The notes under the pieces: model-generated
What the model was told of the DNA's origin: nothing
The model's input: the letters and a program-made list of their open reading frames with translations, nothing else
Database searches by the model: none
Position numbers and translations under genes: made by a program
Part shown: piece after piece, positions 8,376 through 17,769 of the stretch
Numbering within the stretch: the stretch's first letter is position 1
Layout of the letters: every line of letters begins with the position of its first letter
NCBI RefSeq assembly: GCF_016889705.1
Contig: NZ_CP069526.1
Coordinates: 5,456,001-5,520,000 of the forward strand
DNA length: 64,000 nt
Reading direction: 5' to 3'
Source: Amycolatopsis sp. FDAARGOS 1241
GTDB lineage: Bacteria > Actinomycetota > Actinomycetes > Mycobacteriales > Pseudonocardiaceae

Positions 8376-9209
8376 TGGGTTCGCCAAGAGCGAGGTAATC
8401 CACTACCACAGCCAGATCGCCCCGCTGCTGCTGCCTCATCTGAAGAACCGCCCGGTGACCTTCATCCGCTGGCCGGACGGCGTGGAAGGCGAGCAGTGGT
8501 TCGCGAAGAACACGCCGCGAGGCGCTCCCTCGTGGCTGCGCACTGTACAGCTGCCCAGCTCCGGATCCCGGGGGTCCGGGAAGACGATCGAGTACCCGCT
8601 GATCGACGACTTGCCAGGACTGGTCTGGGCGGCGAACCTCGCCGCGCTCGAGCTACACGTTCCACAATGGACCATCTTCGCCGGCGGGCCCGGCCTGCCC
8701 GACCGGCTCATGTTCGACCTCGACCCCGGACCAGGCACCTCCGTCGTCGAATGCTGCCGCGTCGCCGAACGGCTCCACGATCTCCTGGTCGCCGACGGCC
8801 TTACGCCGATGCCGAAAACCTCCGGCTCGAAGGGCATGCAACTCCTGACGTCGATCGTCACCGATGACGCCGGCGCACCCGCGCCGTACGCGAAACGACT
8901 CGCGCAACAACTTGCCCGCGAAACTCCGAACGACGTCACCGCCGTGATGGCCAAGGCTCAGCGCACCGTGCGAGTGTTCATCGACTGGAGCCAGAACACC
9001 CCGGCCAAGACGACCATCGCCCCCTATTCGCTGCGCGGCCGCGAACACCCGACGGTCTCCCCCCGGTCACCTGGAAAGAGGTCCACGCCTGCCGCAAATC
9101 GGCCCAGCTGACCTTCACCGCCGACGACGTCCTCAACCGCGCCGGCACGGTCGGCGATCTCCTGGCCGACCTCGCCGATCAGGGTGCACGACTCCCCAAG
9201 ACGGACTAG
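8314..9209 (+). pseudogene. LigD-type polymerase/primase domain, frameshifted near the C-terminus
   Basis: From GTG 8314 the frame reads MQVQHRQLTLSNLDKILYPA, the start of the archaeo-eukaryotic primase domain of LigD, with the metal-binding motif LMFDLDPGPG and KTSGSKGMQ. The homology breaks at a run of six C residues (9059-9064). It resumes in another frame as PVTWKEVHACRKSAQLTFTA and ends with TAG at 9207-9209. Restoring one C would give a continuous protein of about 297 residues. The break is therefore a one-base deletion in a homopolymer: a real mutation or an assembly error. The product would fill gaps during end joining with the adjacent ligase. Confidence 0.65.
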
Positions 9210-9244
9210 ACACCCGTCAGATCCCAGCGAGGCGCTCGCCGGTC

Positions 9245-9830
9245 CTACTGCGCCCGACCCAGACGCAGCTTCTTCTGGTCAGCAGTCTCGTAGAACACCT
9301 GGCCCGCCACACGCCCGTCGGAACCAGGCAGCATCGCCGGACCGAGCTTCCACGCCGGGTTTCAACGGTCATCCATGAAATCCCACTGCGCGAGGTCATC
9401 ATGAACGGCGAGGTAACGCACCGCCCGCTCGACCACCAGCCAGGCCCGCACCTCACCGGTCAGCACGTTCACGGCCCCCACCGGAACACCCGCCGGAACC
9501 TGCCCGACACGGCGATCTCCTCCAACCGACAGAGCAACGACTGAGCGCATCATCGCGGTGACGACCTGGATCGCTCGCGCGGTACACCGGATCGGCACAC
9601 CCCGATCCCTGACGCGGCCCACTGGTCGAGTTGTTCGTCGCGCCGTTCATCGAGGTTCCGCCTCAGCCTGTCGGCGACGATGACGGACTCGCTGAATCTG
9701 CGCCGCGGCGGAAAGCCACAGCTCAAGCGAGTCGGAGCCGTTGCTCCAGCCGGTTGCCGTGCCTGGCGTCGACGAAGGTGCCGCCGGAACGTCTCTTGAA
9801 GCGCGTGCACAGACTGATGCGCAGAACGCA
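9245..9830 (-). pseudogene. Unidentified gene remnant with an in-frame stop and a frameshift
   Basis: Reading the minus strand leftward, VIVADRLRRNLDERRDEQLD (from about 9700) changes frame near 9600 to VPIRCTARAIQVVTAMMRSV, and then VPVGAVNVLTGEVRAWLVVE. It runs to TGA at 9362-9364 and continues in the same frame beyond that stop as NPAWKLGPAMLPGSDGRVAG and QVFYETADQKKLRLGRAQ, ending with TAG at 9245-9247. A shared frame with protein-like composition on both sides of a stop is typical of decay. The family is not recognised. Confidence 0.4.
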
Positions 9831-10180
9831 ACAGATTCCCCGGATCAGTGCGTTGTGTATTTCAATCCTGGGCGCCAGTGTCGATGCATGCGAACTTTCA
9901 GCGACTCGGCGGCTGCCCTCGGCGCTGCACGGCCGGCGGTGGAACCCGCCGGAGAGTCCGGCTGACGGATCGTCGGCTCCGGTGGAACCCGCCGGTGGCG
10001 TGTGTGCTCTGCGGATCGCGGAAACGCGGGTGTTGTCGACGCCCGTGAGTTCTGTCGTGCCCGGAGCCTGTGGATTCCGGCGGGTACGTGACCGCCGGTG
10101 GAAGACGTCTCAGGAGGATCAGTGACGATCGATCACCACCCATACAGGGGGAACCTGTCCGAGTTCGATGGGGGCCCGGC
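9831..10180. other. Intergenic region, no gene seen
   Basis: About 350 bp between the decayed LigD area and the SDR operon. It contains only repeated GGTGGAACCCGCCGG-like words near 9936 and 9980 and no convincing coding frame. It should hold the promoter of the operon starting at 10181. Confidence 0.4.
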
Positions 10181-10960
10181 ATGAGACTGGATGGCCGGGG
10201 CGCGGTCGTGACCGGGGCAGCGCAGGGGATCGGGCTCGCCATCGCGACGCGGCTGATCGCCGATGGCGCGGCCGTTCTGCTCACCGATGTCAACGGTGAC
10301 GCCGCGCAGCAGGCCGCGAAGACGCTGCGCGAGCAAGGCGGTGCCGCGGAGGCGTTGCCGGTCGACGTGACCGACGAGGCTCAGGTGCGCGCCCTTCTCC
10401 CCCGGGCCGAGGACCTGCTCGATCGACCCGTGGACATCACGGTGGTCAACGCCGGGCGGCAGACCTTCAACCAGTTGCTCGACGTCACCAAGCAGGAGTG
10501 GGACGCGGTATTCGACGTGAACGCCTGGGGCGCCTTCCTCACGGCCAGGGAGGCTGGCCGGCACCTGCGGGCGGCCGGCAGGGGCGGCAGCATCGTGGTG
10601 ATCGCGTCGCGCTCGGCGCGGCTCGGTACGCCGCATTCGCCGCACTACGCGGCGTCGAAGGCGGCCGTGCTGAACATCATGAAGTCCTGCGCGCTCGAGT
10701 TCGCGCCGGACGTTCGGGTCAACGCGATCGCGCCGGGGATGGTCGACACGGACCTGTGGGCGCGGGCCGATGCCTTCGAGTCCGAATTGGACGGAAGCGC
10801 GGCGGGAACGGCACGGGCGGGCAGGATCCGGCAGATCCCCGCGGGCCGCCCGGGCAGCCCCGCTGACATCGCCTCGGTCGTGTCGTTTCTGGCCTCCGAC
10901 GACGCCGGTTACCTCACCGGCGAGTGCGTCCACGTCTCCGGCGGCGACTACATGCTCTGA
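10181..10960 (+). CDS. SDR family NAD(P)-dependent oxidoreductase
   Basis: A 259-residue classical short-chain dehydrogenase from ATG 10181. The cofactor motif TGAAQGIG is at residues 11-18, NAG follows the fourth strand, and the catalytic YAASK comes after the serine-containing strand (IVVIASRSARLG). The NAIAPGMVDTDL and GYLTGECVHVSGG segments are typical. It is the first gene of a five-gene plus-strand run (10181-15379). It probably oxidises a hydroxyl group of the unknown substrate handled by this operon. The longer upstream frame lacks family similarity. Confidence 0.9.
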   Translation: MRLDGRGAVVTGAAQGIGLAIATRLIADGAAVLLTDVNGDAAQQAAKTLREQGGAAEALPVDVTDEAQVRALLPRAEDLLDRPVDITVVNAGRQTFNQLLDVTKQEWDAVFDVNAWGAFLTAREAGRHLRAAGRGGSIVVIASRSARLGTPHSPHYAASKAAVLNIMKSCALEFAPDVRVNAIAPGMVDTDLWARADAFESELDGSAAGTARAGRIRQIPAGRPGSPADIASVVSFLASDDAGYLTGECVHVSGGDYML

Positions 10961-11000
10961 CCGTGCACCCCGACCACCGACGAAACGGAGCTGACGAAAG

Positions 11001-11822
11001 TTGACGAACAGCGTGCGACGCGAGCCACTGGTACTCAGTCAGGGGTCCTTTTTGGACCTGTCCACACCCGAATTCCTCAAGATCTGTTCGGATTCCGGCA
11101 TGGCTGCGAGCGTGTGGGACATCCCGGTGCACCGCGACGGCGCAGACGTGGTCGCGAAGGCCGCTGACGATCTCGGAGTCGAGCTCTTCAGCATGTGCCG
11201 GCTGGGCTACTTCACCGAGGACGACCCGGACGACGCACGATGGCGCTCGAACCTCGAGGTGCTCGACACCACGGCGCGGCTGGGCATCGGCACGATCGTA
11301 GTGGTCGTCGGCGCGGTGACGACCACCTTCGCCGAGGCAGACAGCAGGATCAGAGCCGGCCTCCAGCGGATCCTGCCGCACGCGCAAGAACGCGGAGTGC
11401 GGCTGGCCATAGAGCCGTTCCACCCGATGATGGCCGCGGAGCGGTCCTCGGTGTGCCGCCTGGCCCAGGCGACCGCGCTGGCACAGGAGTTCGCCTCCGA
11501 GTGGCTGGGTATCGCGCTCGACGCCTACCACGTGTGGTGGGACCCTGATCTGGCCGAGTCCGTTCGCGCGGCTGGCCCCCACGTCATGGCGGTCGACCTG
11601 TCCGACTGGCTGGTCCCGACCACCAACCTCTTGCGCGGCCGTGGCCGCCCCGGCGACGGCGTGATCGACCTGCCGGGCTTCATCCGGCTCGTCGAGAGCA
11701 CCGGGTACACCGGGCGCTGGCAGGTCGAGGTCCTCAGCGACGAACCGCGAGAGGGTTCCGACCTGGATTACGCCCTCGATCTTCGGGAACGAACGTCCCG
11801 CCTTCTGACGAGCATGCGGTGA
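11001..11822 (+). CDS. Sugar phosphate isomerase/epimerase-like (xylose isomerase-type TIM barrel)
   Basis: A 273-residue protein starting at TTG 11001. Strand-like motifs such as GVRLAIEPFHPMMAAERSSV, GIALDAYHVWWDPDL and GYTGRWQVEVLSDE match the AP-endonuclease-2/sugar phosphate isomerase family, in which Glu, Asp and His residues at barrel ends bind a divalent metal. Members are often isomerases, epimerases or 3-dehydroshikimate dehydratases in catabolic operons. It lies between the SDR and the DUF993 gene on the same strand, supporting a sugar- or polyol-like substrate. Confidence 0.82.
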   Translation: MTNSVRREPLVLSQGSFLDLSTPEFLKICSDSGMAASVWDIPVHRDGADVVAKAADDLGVELFSMCRLGYFTEDDPDDARWRSNLEVLDTTARLGIGTIVVVVGAVTTTFAEADSRIRAGLQRILPHAQERGVRLAIEPFHPMMAAERSSVCRLAQATALAQEFASEWLGIALDAYHVWWDPDLAESVRAAGPHVMAVDLSDWLVPTTNLLRGRGRPGDGVIDLPGFIRLVESTGYTGRWQVEVLSDEPREGSDLDYALDLRERTSRLLTSMR

Positions 11823-11874
11823 CCCTCGCCCGCGCGACCACTCATCCCTCGATTCCCCCAAGGAGACAATTCGC

Positions 11875-13053
11875 ATGACCGACTCGATCACCCTCAAGCT
11901 GCCGCGTCCGGACGGCACAGCGGAGCCACACACGATGGGTCCCGCTCGCGAGTTCCCCGCGCCGGCAGCCGCGTTCGCCCAGCGCGACGTCTACGCGGCC
12001 CCGCACGTCGTCGCCGCGCCGCTCGGCGAGTACACCCCGGGGATCGAACCGCCGGTGGACTGGGAGGCCACGATCGCGTTCCGCCGCCACCTGTGGCGGT
12101 ACGGCATCGGCGTGGCCGAGGCGATGGACACGTCCGAACGCGGTCCCGGCGGCTTGACCTGGGAACAGACCCAGGACCTCATCCGCCGCTCCAGCGAGGC
12201 CGCGACCGAAGCCGGCGGCGAGATCGTGTGCGGAGCGGGCACGGACCAGCTCGACGTCACCTCGCCCACCCTCGACGACATCGCCGACGCCTACCTCGAA
12301 CAGCTCGACTTCATCCAGGGCCTCGGCCGCGGCGCGGTCCTGCGAGCCAGCCACGTGCTCGCCCGGGTCGCGTCGGGGCCGCAGGACTACGCCTACGTCT
12401 ACGACAAGGTGCTCGAACGCGTCGAGACGCCGGCGCTGATCCACTGGATCGGCGAGGTGTTCGACCCGGCGCTGCGCGGCTACTGGGGCCACGTGGACGT
12501 GGACGAGGCGCTGAAGGCGGTCGTCACACTGGCCGAGCGTCATTCCGAGCGGTTGCGCGGGTTCAAGTTCTCGCTGCTGGACGTGGAACGCGAGGAGCGG
12601 CTGCGCCGCGAGCTGCCCGACGGGGTCCTGGTCTTCACCGGCGACGACCACGACTACCCGAAGCTGATCCGCGGCGACGGCGAGCACCACAGCCACGGTC
12701 TGCTCGGCGTGCTCGACCCGCTGGCGCCGATCGCGTCCGTCGCCTTCCAGAAGCTGGACGCCGGCGACGCGGACGGGTTCACCGCCAACATGGAGTCCAC
12801 CCTCACCCTGGCCCGCCGGCTGTTCGAGCACCCGGCCGGCGAGTACAAGACCGGCGTCGTGTTCCTCGCCTACCTCTCCGGCCACCAGAACCACTTCCGC
12901 ATGGTCACCGGCCGGGAAGGCCTGCGTTCGGTGAACCACCTCACCGACGTCTTCCGGCAAGCCGACGCACTGGGGCTGCTGCCGGACCCGGCGCTGGCCG
13001 CCGAGCGCATGCGCGCGGTGCTGACCGTCGCCGGGTGGGACGCGGCGCGCTGA
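11875..13053 (+). CDS. DUF993 family protein (DapA-like barrel)
   Basis: A 392-residue protein recognised as DUF993, a family related to dihydrodipicolinate synthase whose members often sit beside sugar phosphate isomerase genes. ATG 11875 follows AAGGAGA. Conserved-looking segments include WRYGIGVAEAMDTSERGPGG, ETPALIHWIGEVFDPALRGY and VFTGDDHDYPKLIRGDGEHH; the last has the character of a metal- or phosphate-binding site. No reaction is established for the family. The operon suggests aldol cleavage or dehydration of a carbohydrate-like acid. Confidence 0.75.
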   Translation: MTDSITLKLPRPDGTAEPHTMGPAREFPAPAAAFAQRDVYAAPHVVAAPLGEYTPGIEPPVDWEATIAFRRHLWRYGIGVAEAMDTSERGPGGLTWEQTQDLIRRSSEAATEAGGEIVCGAGTDQLDVTSPTLDDIADAYLEQLDFIQGLGRGAVLRASHVLARVASGPQDYAYVYDKVLERVETPALIHWIGEVFDPALRGYWGHVDVDEALKAVVTLAERHSERLRGFKFSLLDVEREERLRRELPDGVLVFTGDDHDYPKLIRGDGEHHSHGLLGVLDPLAPIASVAFQKLDAGDADGFTANMESTLTLARRLFEHPAGEYKTGVVFLAYLSGHQNHFRMVTGREGLRSVNHLTDVFRQADALGLLPDPALAAERMRAVLTVAGWDAAR

Positions 13054-13118
13054 ACCGGGCGCACGGCAGCGACCGCGACCCCGTCGAGACCGAACCGGTT
13101 AGCCGCGAAGGAGCGACT

Positions 13119-14597
13119 TTGTCCACAGATTCAGCGATCACGTATGACCTCGTCGTCGTGGGGGGTGGCGGCGCGGGCCTGGCCGCCGCCACCCAGGCGG
13201 CCGAAATGGGTGCGAGTGTCGCACTCCTCGAGAAGAACCCCGAACTGGGCGGGACCACGAGCCGGTCGATCGGCTCGTTCTCCGCCAACGGCACCCGCCT
13301 GCAGCGCAAAGCCGGGGTGGCCGACGCGCCGAGCGAGCACTTCGAGGACATGGCGAAGTTCGCCGGCCCGCTGGTGGAGCGCGACAACCTGGCCTTGCGG
13401 CGGGTGTACGTCGACAACTCCGCAGACACCCTGCACTGGGTCCAAGACCACGGCGTCGCCCTGTTCGGCCCCATGCCCGAACCGCCGCACCGCGGCCCGC
13501 GCATGCACAACGTCCTGCCGAACTCCTCGGCCTATATCTACTGGTTCGAGCGCGCCGCACGCAAAGCAGGCGTGCGCATCCTCACGAACACGGCCGCCCG
13601 CCACCTGGTAGTGGAGGAAGGCCGCGTCGTGGGCGTCGAAACCGAGACCACAAACGGCACCCGGCGTGTCATCCGGGCCCGGCGCGGCGTGGTGCTGGCG
13701 GCAGGTGACTTCAGTTCCAGCGTCGAGATCAAGACCAGCCAGTTCGCGACGGCACGGGCGGCGCGGGTCGAGGGCATCAACCCGACCAGCACCGGGGACG
13801 GGCTGCGGCTGGGGATGGAGGTCGGCGGCCGCATCCTCAACGGCGACCTCGCGGTCGGCCCTGAGATGCGGTTCGTGACCCCGTCACGCAAGCTCCTGCT
13901 CCAGAAGCTGCCGCCGTGGCGGATCCTGACCACGATCATGCTGCTGGCGCTGCGGTGGCTGCCGGACGCGATCCAGCGCCCGTTCATCATGTCCTTCGCC
14001 ACCTCCTACCTCGCACCGTCCCCGAACGTCTTCAAGCAGGGCGCGATCCTGGTCAACGCCGACGGCGAGCGGTTCACCGACGAAAGCGCGAACCCTCAGC
14101 TCGAACTGCCCGACCAGCCCGGCGGCAAGGGCTACCTGGTGATGGACGAGGCCACGGCCACCCAGTTCAAGAAGTGGCCGAACTTCATCTCGACCGCGCC
14201 CGGTGTCGCCTACGCCTACATCGACGACTACCGCCGAAACCGGCGCGACATCTTCCACAGCGCCCGCACCGTGCCGGATCTGGCGGCCAAGATCGGTGCC
14301 GACCCTCGCAAGCTCGCCGCCTCGATCGGGCAGTCGGCCGGCAGCGAACAGAACTTCGTGGCGCTCGGGCCGCTGAAGAGCTGGATCGTGCTGACCGAGG
14401 GCGGGCTGGCGATCGACACGGACATGCGCGTTCTCGACCAGCAGGACGACCCGATCCCGGGACTGTTCGCGGCGGGGTCCAACGGTCAGGGCGGTCTGCT
14501 TCTGGAAGGCCACGGCAACCACGTCGGATGGGCGTTCATCTCCGGCCGCATCGCTGCCAAAAGGGCTCTGTGGTCGCCGACGAAAGAAGGGAAGTAG
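13119..14597 (+). CDS. FAD-dependent oxidoreductase (fumarate reductase/3-ketosteroid dehydrogenase type)
   Basis: A 492-residue flavoprotein. The Rossmann motif VVVGGGGAGLAAATQAAEMG is near residue 14, an ELGGTTSRSIGSFSANGTRL segment follows, and the C-terminus GLFAAGSNGQGGLLLEGHGN closes the FAD site, as in the flavocytochrome c/KstD family. TTG 13119 is chosen because GAAGGAG lies just upstream and the Rossmann fold starts within 20 residues; the frame is open far upstream but antisense-like there. It likely dehydrogenates or reduces a C-C bond in the pathway substrate. The stop is followed directly by the SDR gene. Confidence 0.85.
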   Translation: MSTDSAITYDLVVVGGGGAGLAAATQAAEMGASVALLEKNPELGGTTSRSIGSFSANGTRLQRKAGVADAPSEHFEDMAKFAGPLVERDNLALRRVYVDNSADTLHWVQDHGVALFGPMPEPPHRGPRMHNVLPNSSAYIYWFERAARKAGVRILTNTAARHLVVEEGRVVGVETETTNGTRRVIRARRGVVLAAGDFSSSVEIKTSQFATARAARVEGINPTSTGDGLRLGMEVGGRILNGDLAVGPEMRFVTPSRKLLLQKLPPWRILTTIMLLALRWLPDAIQRPFIMSFATSYLAPSPNVFKQGAILVNADGERFTDESANPQLELPDQPGGKGYLVMDEATATQFKKWPNFISTAPGVAYAYIDDYRRNRRDIFHSARTVPDLAAKIGADPRKLAASIGQSAGSEQNFVALGPLKSWIVLTEGGLAIDTDMRVLDQQDDPIPGLFAAGSNGQGGLLLEGHGNHVGWAFISGRIAAKRALWSPTKEGK

Positions 14598-14602
14598 CCC
14601 GC

Positions 14603-15379
14603 GTGGAAACTTCGACCGAACCGCGCCGCGACCTGCCAAAACTCACCGACCAGCTCGCCGGCCACCGGATCCTGGTCACCGGCGCCGCCGGGGACATCGG
14701 GTCCGTCGTCGCCCGCACAGCCGCGGCCCGAGGGGCCGACGTGCTGCTGATGGACATCGAGTCGCCGGCGCTGGCGGAGCTGTCCGCCGAGCTCGGCGCC
14801 GGCAGCGCCGGCGCGAACCTCCTGGACACCCTGGCAACGATCGCGGCGATCGAGGCCTTGGCGGACGGCAAGCCCATCACCGGGCTGGTCAACGTCGCCG
14901 GCGCCCACAACCGCGAGGCCGCGCTGGAGCTGTCCGCCGACGACTGGGACCGCGTCCTCGCCATCAACGCCCGGGGCACGTTCGTGGTCACCCAAGCCGT
15001 AGCGAGGGCGATGGCCACGACCGGCGGCGGCGCCGTCGTGAACTTCGCGTCGATCGCGGCCTGGCAGCCCCGGATCAACCTGGCCCACTACTCCTCGGCC
15101 AAAGCGGCGATCGTGGGCCTGACGTACTCGCTGGCGCTCGAACTGGCCCCGCAGGGCATCAGGGTCAACGCCGTCGCCCCGGGCGTGATCTCAACCCGCC
15201 TGACAGCGCCGACGTTGGAAGAGCCGGTGTCCCGGGCGGAACGGCTGGGCAAGATCCCCCTCGGCCGGTTCGGCCGGCCTGACGACGTCGCCGAAGCCGT
15301 GTGCTTCCTGCTCTCCGACAGCGCATCGTTCGTGAGCGGTCACGTACTGACGGTGGACGGAGCCCAATCGGTGGTCTGA
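14603..15379 (+). CDS. SDR family NAD(P)-dependent oxidoreductase
   Basis: A 258-residue classical SDR from GTG 14603, five bases after the flavoprotein stop, with GAAGGGAAG as ribosome site. TGAAGDIG binds the cofactor, VNVAGAHN follows, and YSSAK is the catalytic pair. The first helix lacks the usual residues between TGA and GDIG but keeps the spacing. It is the last gene of the operon; a strong hairpin terminator follows at 15395. With the SDR at 10181 it gives the operon two alcohol dehydrogenase steps. Confidence 0.88.
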   Translation: METSTEPRRDLPKLTDQLAGHRILVTGAAGDIGSVVARTAAARGADVLLMDIESPALAELSAELGAGSAGANLLDTLATIAAIEALADGKPITGLVNVAGAHNREAALELSADDWDRVLAINARGTFVVTQAVARAMATTGGGAVVNFASIAAWQPRINLAHYSSAKAAIVGLTYSLALELAPQGIRVNAVAPGVISTRLTAPTLEEPVSRAERLGKIPLGRFGRPDDVAEAVCFLLSDSASFVSGHVLTVDGAQSVV

Positions 15380-15394
15380 CGGACCTCCTGGGAG

Positions 15395-15433
15395 AAGGCC
15401 GGCCGGAACGGAGACCCCGTCCGGCCGGCCTTT
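15395..15433 (+). terminator. Rho-independent-type terminator after the SDR operon
   Basis: A perfect 13-bp stem (AAGGCCGGCCGGA at 15395-15407, its complement at 15420-15432) with a 12-nt loop, followed by TTT. It lies 15 bp after the operon stop codon and 75 bp before the LysR gene. Confidence 0.8.
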
Positions 15434-15507
15434 CGCGCGCCCTGCGGTGCGGTTGCGCGGCCCGGCGAGGATGACATGCTGACGGGACACGAGCGGAGGA
15501 CGACAAG

Positions 15508-16449
15508 ATGGCGATCGACGACGTCACCCTGCACCAGATCCGGGTGTTCCGCGAGGTCGCCAGGACGCGCAGCTACACCAGCGCCGCCCGCCACATGAAC
15601 CTCTCACAGTCGACGCTGAGCCGGTCGGTGTCGCAGCTGGAGCGCACGCTGGGCGTGACACTACTGCAGCGCGACACCCGCAACGTCGTGGTCACCGCTG
15701 AAGGGGAAGAGTTCCTCAAAGTCGCCGACCAGCTCATCGACACACTGTCGGTGGGGCTTGAGCGCTTCGACCGCTATGCCAAAGCCCAGCAGGGCACGCT
15801 GGCGCTGGCCACCCTTGCGTCCTTCGCGGCGGCGGTGCTGCCGAGGCTGCTGAGCGCGTTCTTCAGCGGCAACGAGTCGCTCGACTTCCACCTCGTCGAC
15901 GGCGGGAACGACGACGTGCTGCGGCATCTGGAACAAGGCACGGTCGAGGTGGCGATCACGGCGGATGTCGAGGTGCCGCACGGCCTTTGGGTCACACCCG
16001 TGCTGGAGGAGAAGTTCTACGGCGTCGCCCCCGACGACCATCCGTGGGCCGACCAGGACGCGGTCACCTGGAACGATTTCGACGCCGAGCGGTATGTGGC
16101 CGCGCGCTCAGGCACCAGCATCCGGGCCATCACCGATCAGGCGCTCGCCGACGCGGGGGCGGAAGTCCGCCTGCGGTTCGAGGTCGCCAACATCGCCACG
16201 CTGGGCGGTCTGGTTCGCGCCGGGTTCGGCGTGTCCGCCCTGCCGGCGCTGGAGTTCATGGGTTACCGGCTCGACGATCTGACACGCGTGCCGATCGTCG
16301 GGCCGGGCCCACATCGGGTGCTGGCCGTTATCTCACGGCCCTACACCGAGTTGTCACCGACCGCCCGCCGCTTCCGGAAGGTCGCTGCTCAGGAACTGCG
16401 GAGAATGAGCCTGCCCACCGGGATCAGCGTGCTCGCCGCCGAGCCCTGA
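15508..16449 (+). CDS. LysR-family transcriptional regulator
   Basis: A 313-residue LTTR. The N-terminal winged helix reads LHQIRVFREVARTRSYTSAA then LSQSTLSRSVSQLERTLGVT, and the periplasmic-binding-like effector domain follows from about residue 90. It starts at ATG 15508 behind GGAGG. It sits between the terminated operon (10181-15379) and the opposing transporter operon, and so probably controls one or both. Its 3' end overlaps the convergent transporter gene by 96 bp, an unusually long antisense overlap. Confidence 0.9.
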   Translation: MAIDDVTLHQIRVFREVARTRSYTSAARHMNLSQSTLSRSVSQLERTLGVTLLQRDTRNVVVTAEGEEFLKVADQLIDTLSVGLERFDRYAKAQQGTLALATLASFAAAVLPRLLSAFFSGNESLDFHLVDGGNDDVLRHLEQGTVEVAITADVEVPHGLWVTPVLEEKFYGVAPDDHPWADQDAVTWNDFDAERYVAARSGTSIRAITDQALADAGAEVRLRFEVANIATLGGLVRAGFGVSALPALEFMGYRLDDLTRVPIVGPGPHRVLAVISRPYTELSPTARRFRKVAAQELRRMSLPTGISVLAAEP

Positions 16450-17727
16450 TCGTTGCGCCACGTTCAGCCGGCGCATCGTCAGCAGCGTGGCGATGCCGAT
16501 CAGGCTGACCCCGAGCACGAAGAAGTACGGCGACCGCAGATTGCCCGTGGAGCTCACCAGCCAGGTGCAGATGTAGGGCGCCGTTCCACCCGCGATGACG
16601 ACCGACACGTTGGTCACGAGAGCAGTGCCGGTGTAACGGACTTCCGGTCCGAAAAGCTGTGGGGTAAGGGTGTAGTTGCCCGCCTGCGCGGTGGCCATGT
16701 TGACAGCGACGACGAAGTACCCCACGCCGGCGAGGAAGAGGTTGTTGAAGTCCATGATCACCAGCGCCGGGTACGTCACGATCGCGTAGGTGGCCAAGCC
16801 GATGATCGTCACGTTCACGGAGCCGATCCGGTCGACCAGCCGGCCCGCCAATGGTGTCATCAAAACGCCGAAGAGAGTGCCACCCGCGGTGATCCAGTAG
16901 ACCGGTGTCTTCGCGTAGTGCAGGCTGGTGATGAGGTAGATCGACAGGAAGGTCGCGCCGACGTAAGCGGTTCCCTGGACTCCGATGCCCAGCAGGATGC
17001 CCTTGACGAGCGGGCCGGGGTAGGAGCGGAAGGCTGAGATCAAGGGAAACCCGTGCGGCCGCCTCTCGTCGTTGTCGATGCGCGGCAGGAAACGCCGGGC
17101 GATGAAGCAGACGATCGTCAGGGGCAGCCCGGCCCAGAAGGGGATGCGCCAGGCCCACTCGTTCAGCTGGCTGGTCGTCACCAGACCCGACACCAGGCCG
17201 ACGGCGGCCGACGCGATGGCGAACCCGCCGTTGGTGCCCACGGGCACGAACGAGGCATACCACCCCTTCTTGTCCGGCGGTGCCACTTCGTTGATGACCG
17301 TGGCTGCGCCGCCGACCTCACCGCCGGCGAAGAAGCCCTGCGCGATCCGGACGATCAGCAAAAGGATCGGCGCCAGCACACCGACGCTGGCGTACGTCGG
17401 GAGAAAGCCGATGGCCGTGTTGGCCAGGCCGATGCCGACCACCGTGACCAGCAGCGCCGGTCGCCGCCCGAACTTGTCGCCGAAGGCGCCGAAGAAGATC
17501 CCGCCGATGGGGCGGATGACGTAGGACAACGCGAACACGGCCAAGGTGGACAGCAATGCGGCTGTCGGGTCGTTCCCGGGGAAGAACAGCGGCGCGATGA
17601 TGGCCGCGACGTACCCGTAGAGGGCCCAGTCGTAGTACTCGATCAGGGTACCGAGGCTACCGGCTACCACGACTTTCCGGATGCTTCTCGCGTCTCCCTG
17701 CGACGCTGCAGGACTGTGAGCGCTCAT
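16354..17727 (-). CDS. MFS transporter (MHS/ShiA-type)
   Basis: A 457-residue protein with about 12 membrane helices. GSLGTLIEYYDWALYGYVAA at the N-terminus and GAFGDKFGRRPALL (loop 2-3 motif) are hallmarks of the metabolite:H+ symporter branch (ShiA, KgtP, ProP), which imports organic acids and zwitterions. It is the last gene of a minus-strand operon, 42 bp after a CoA-transferase gene. This fits uptake of an acid that is then activated by CoA transfer. Its final 96 bp overlap the LysR gene. Confidence 0.87.
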   Translation of the reverse strand: MSAHSPAASQGDARSIRKVVVAGSLGTLIEYYDWALYGYVAAIIAPLFFPGNDPTAALLSTLAVFALSYVIRPIGGIFFGAFGDKFGRRPALLVTVVGIGLANTAIGFLPTYASVGVLAPILLLIVRIAQGFFAGGEVGGAATVINEVAPPDKKGWYASFVPVGTNGGFAIASAAVGLVSGLVTTSQLNEWAWRIPFWAGLPLTIVCFIARRFLPRIDNDERRPHGFPLISAFRSYPGPLVKGILLGIGVQGTAYVGATFLSIYLITSLHYAKTPVYWITAGGTLFGVLMTPLAGRLVDRIGSVNVTIIGLATYAIVTYPALVIMDFNNLFLAGVGYFVVAVNMATAQAGNYTLTPQLFGPEVRYTGTALVTNVSVVIAGGTAPYICTWLVSSTGNLRSPYFFVLGVSLIGIATLLTMRRLNVAQRSGLGGEHADPGGQAHSPQFLSSDLPEAAGGR

Positions 17728-17769
17728 CTTCCTACTTTCTCTGGTTCGACGGTGATGGCTACGGTCAAC

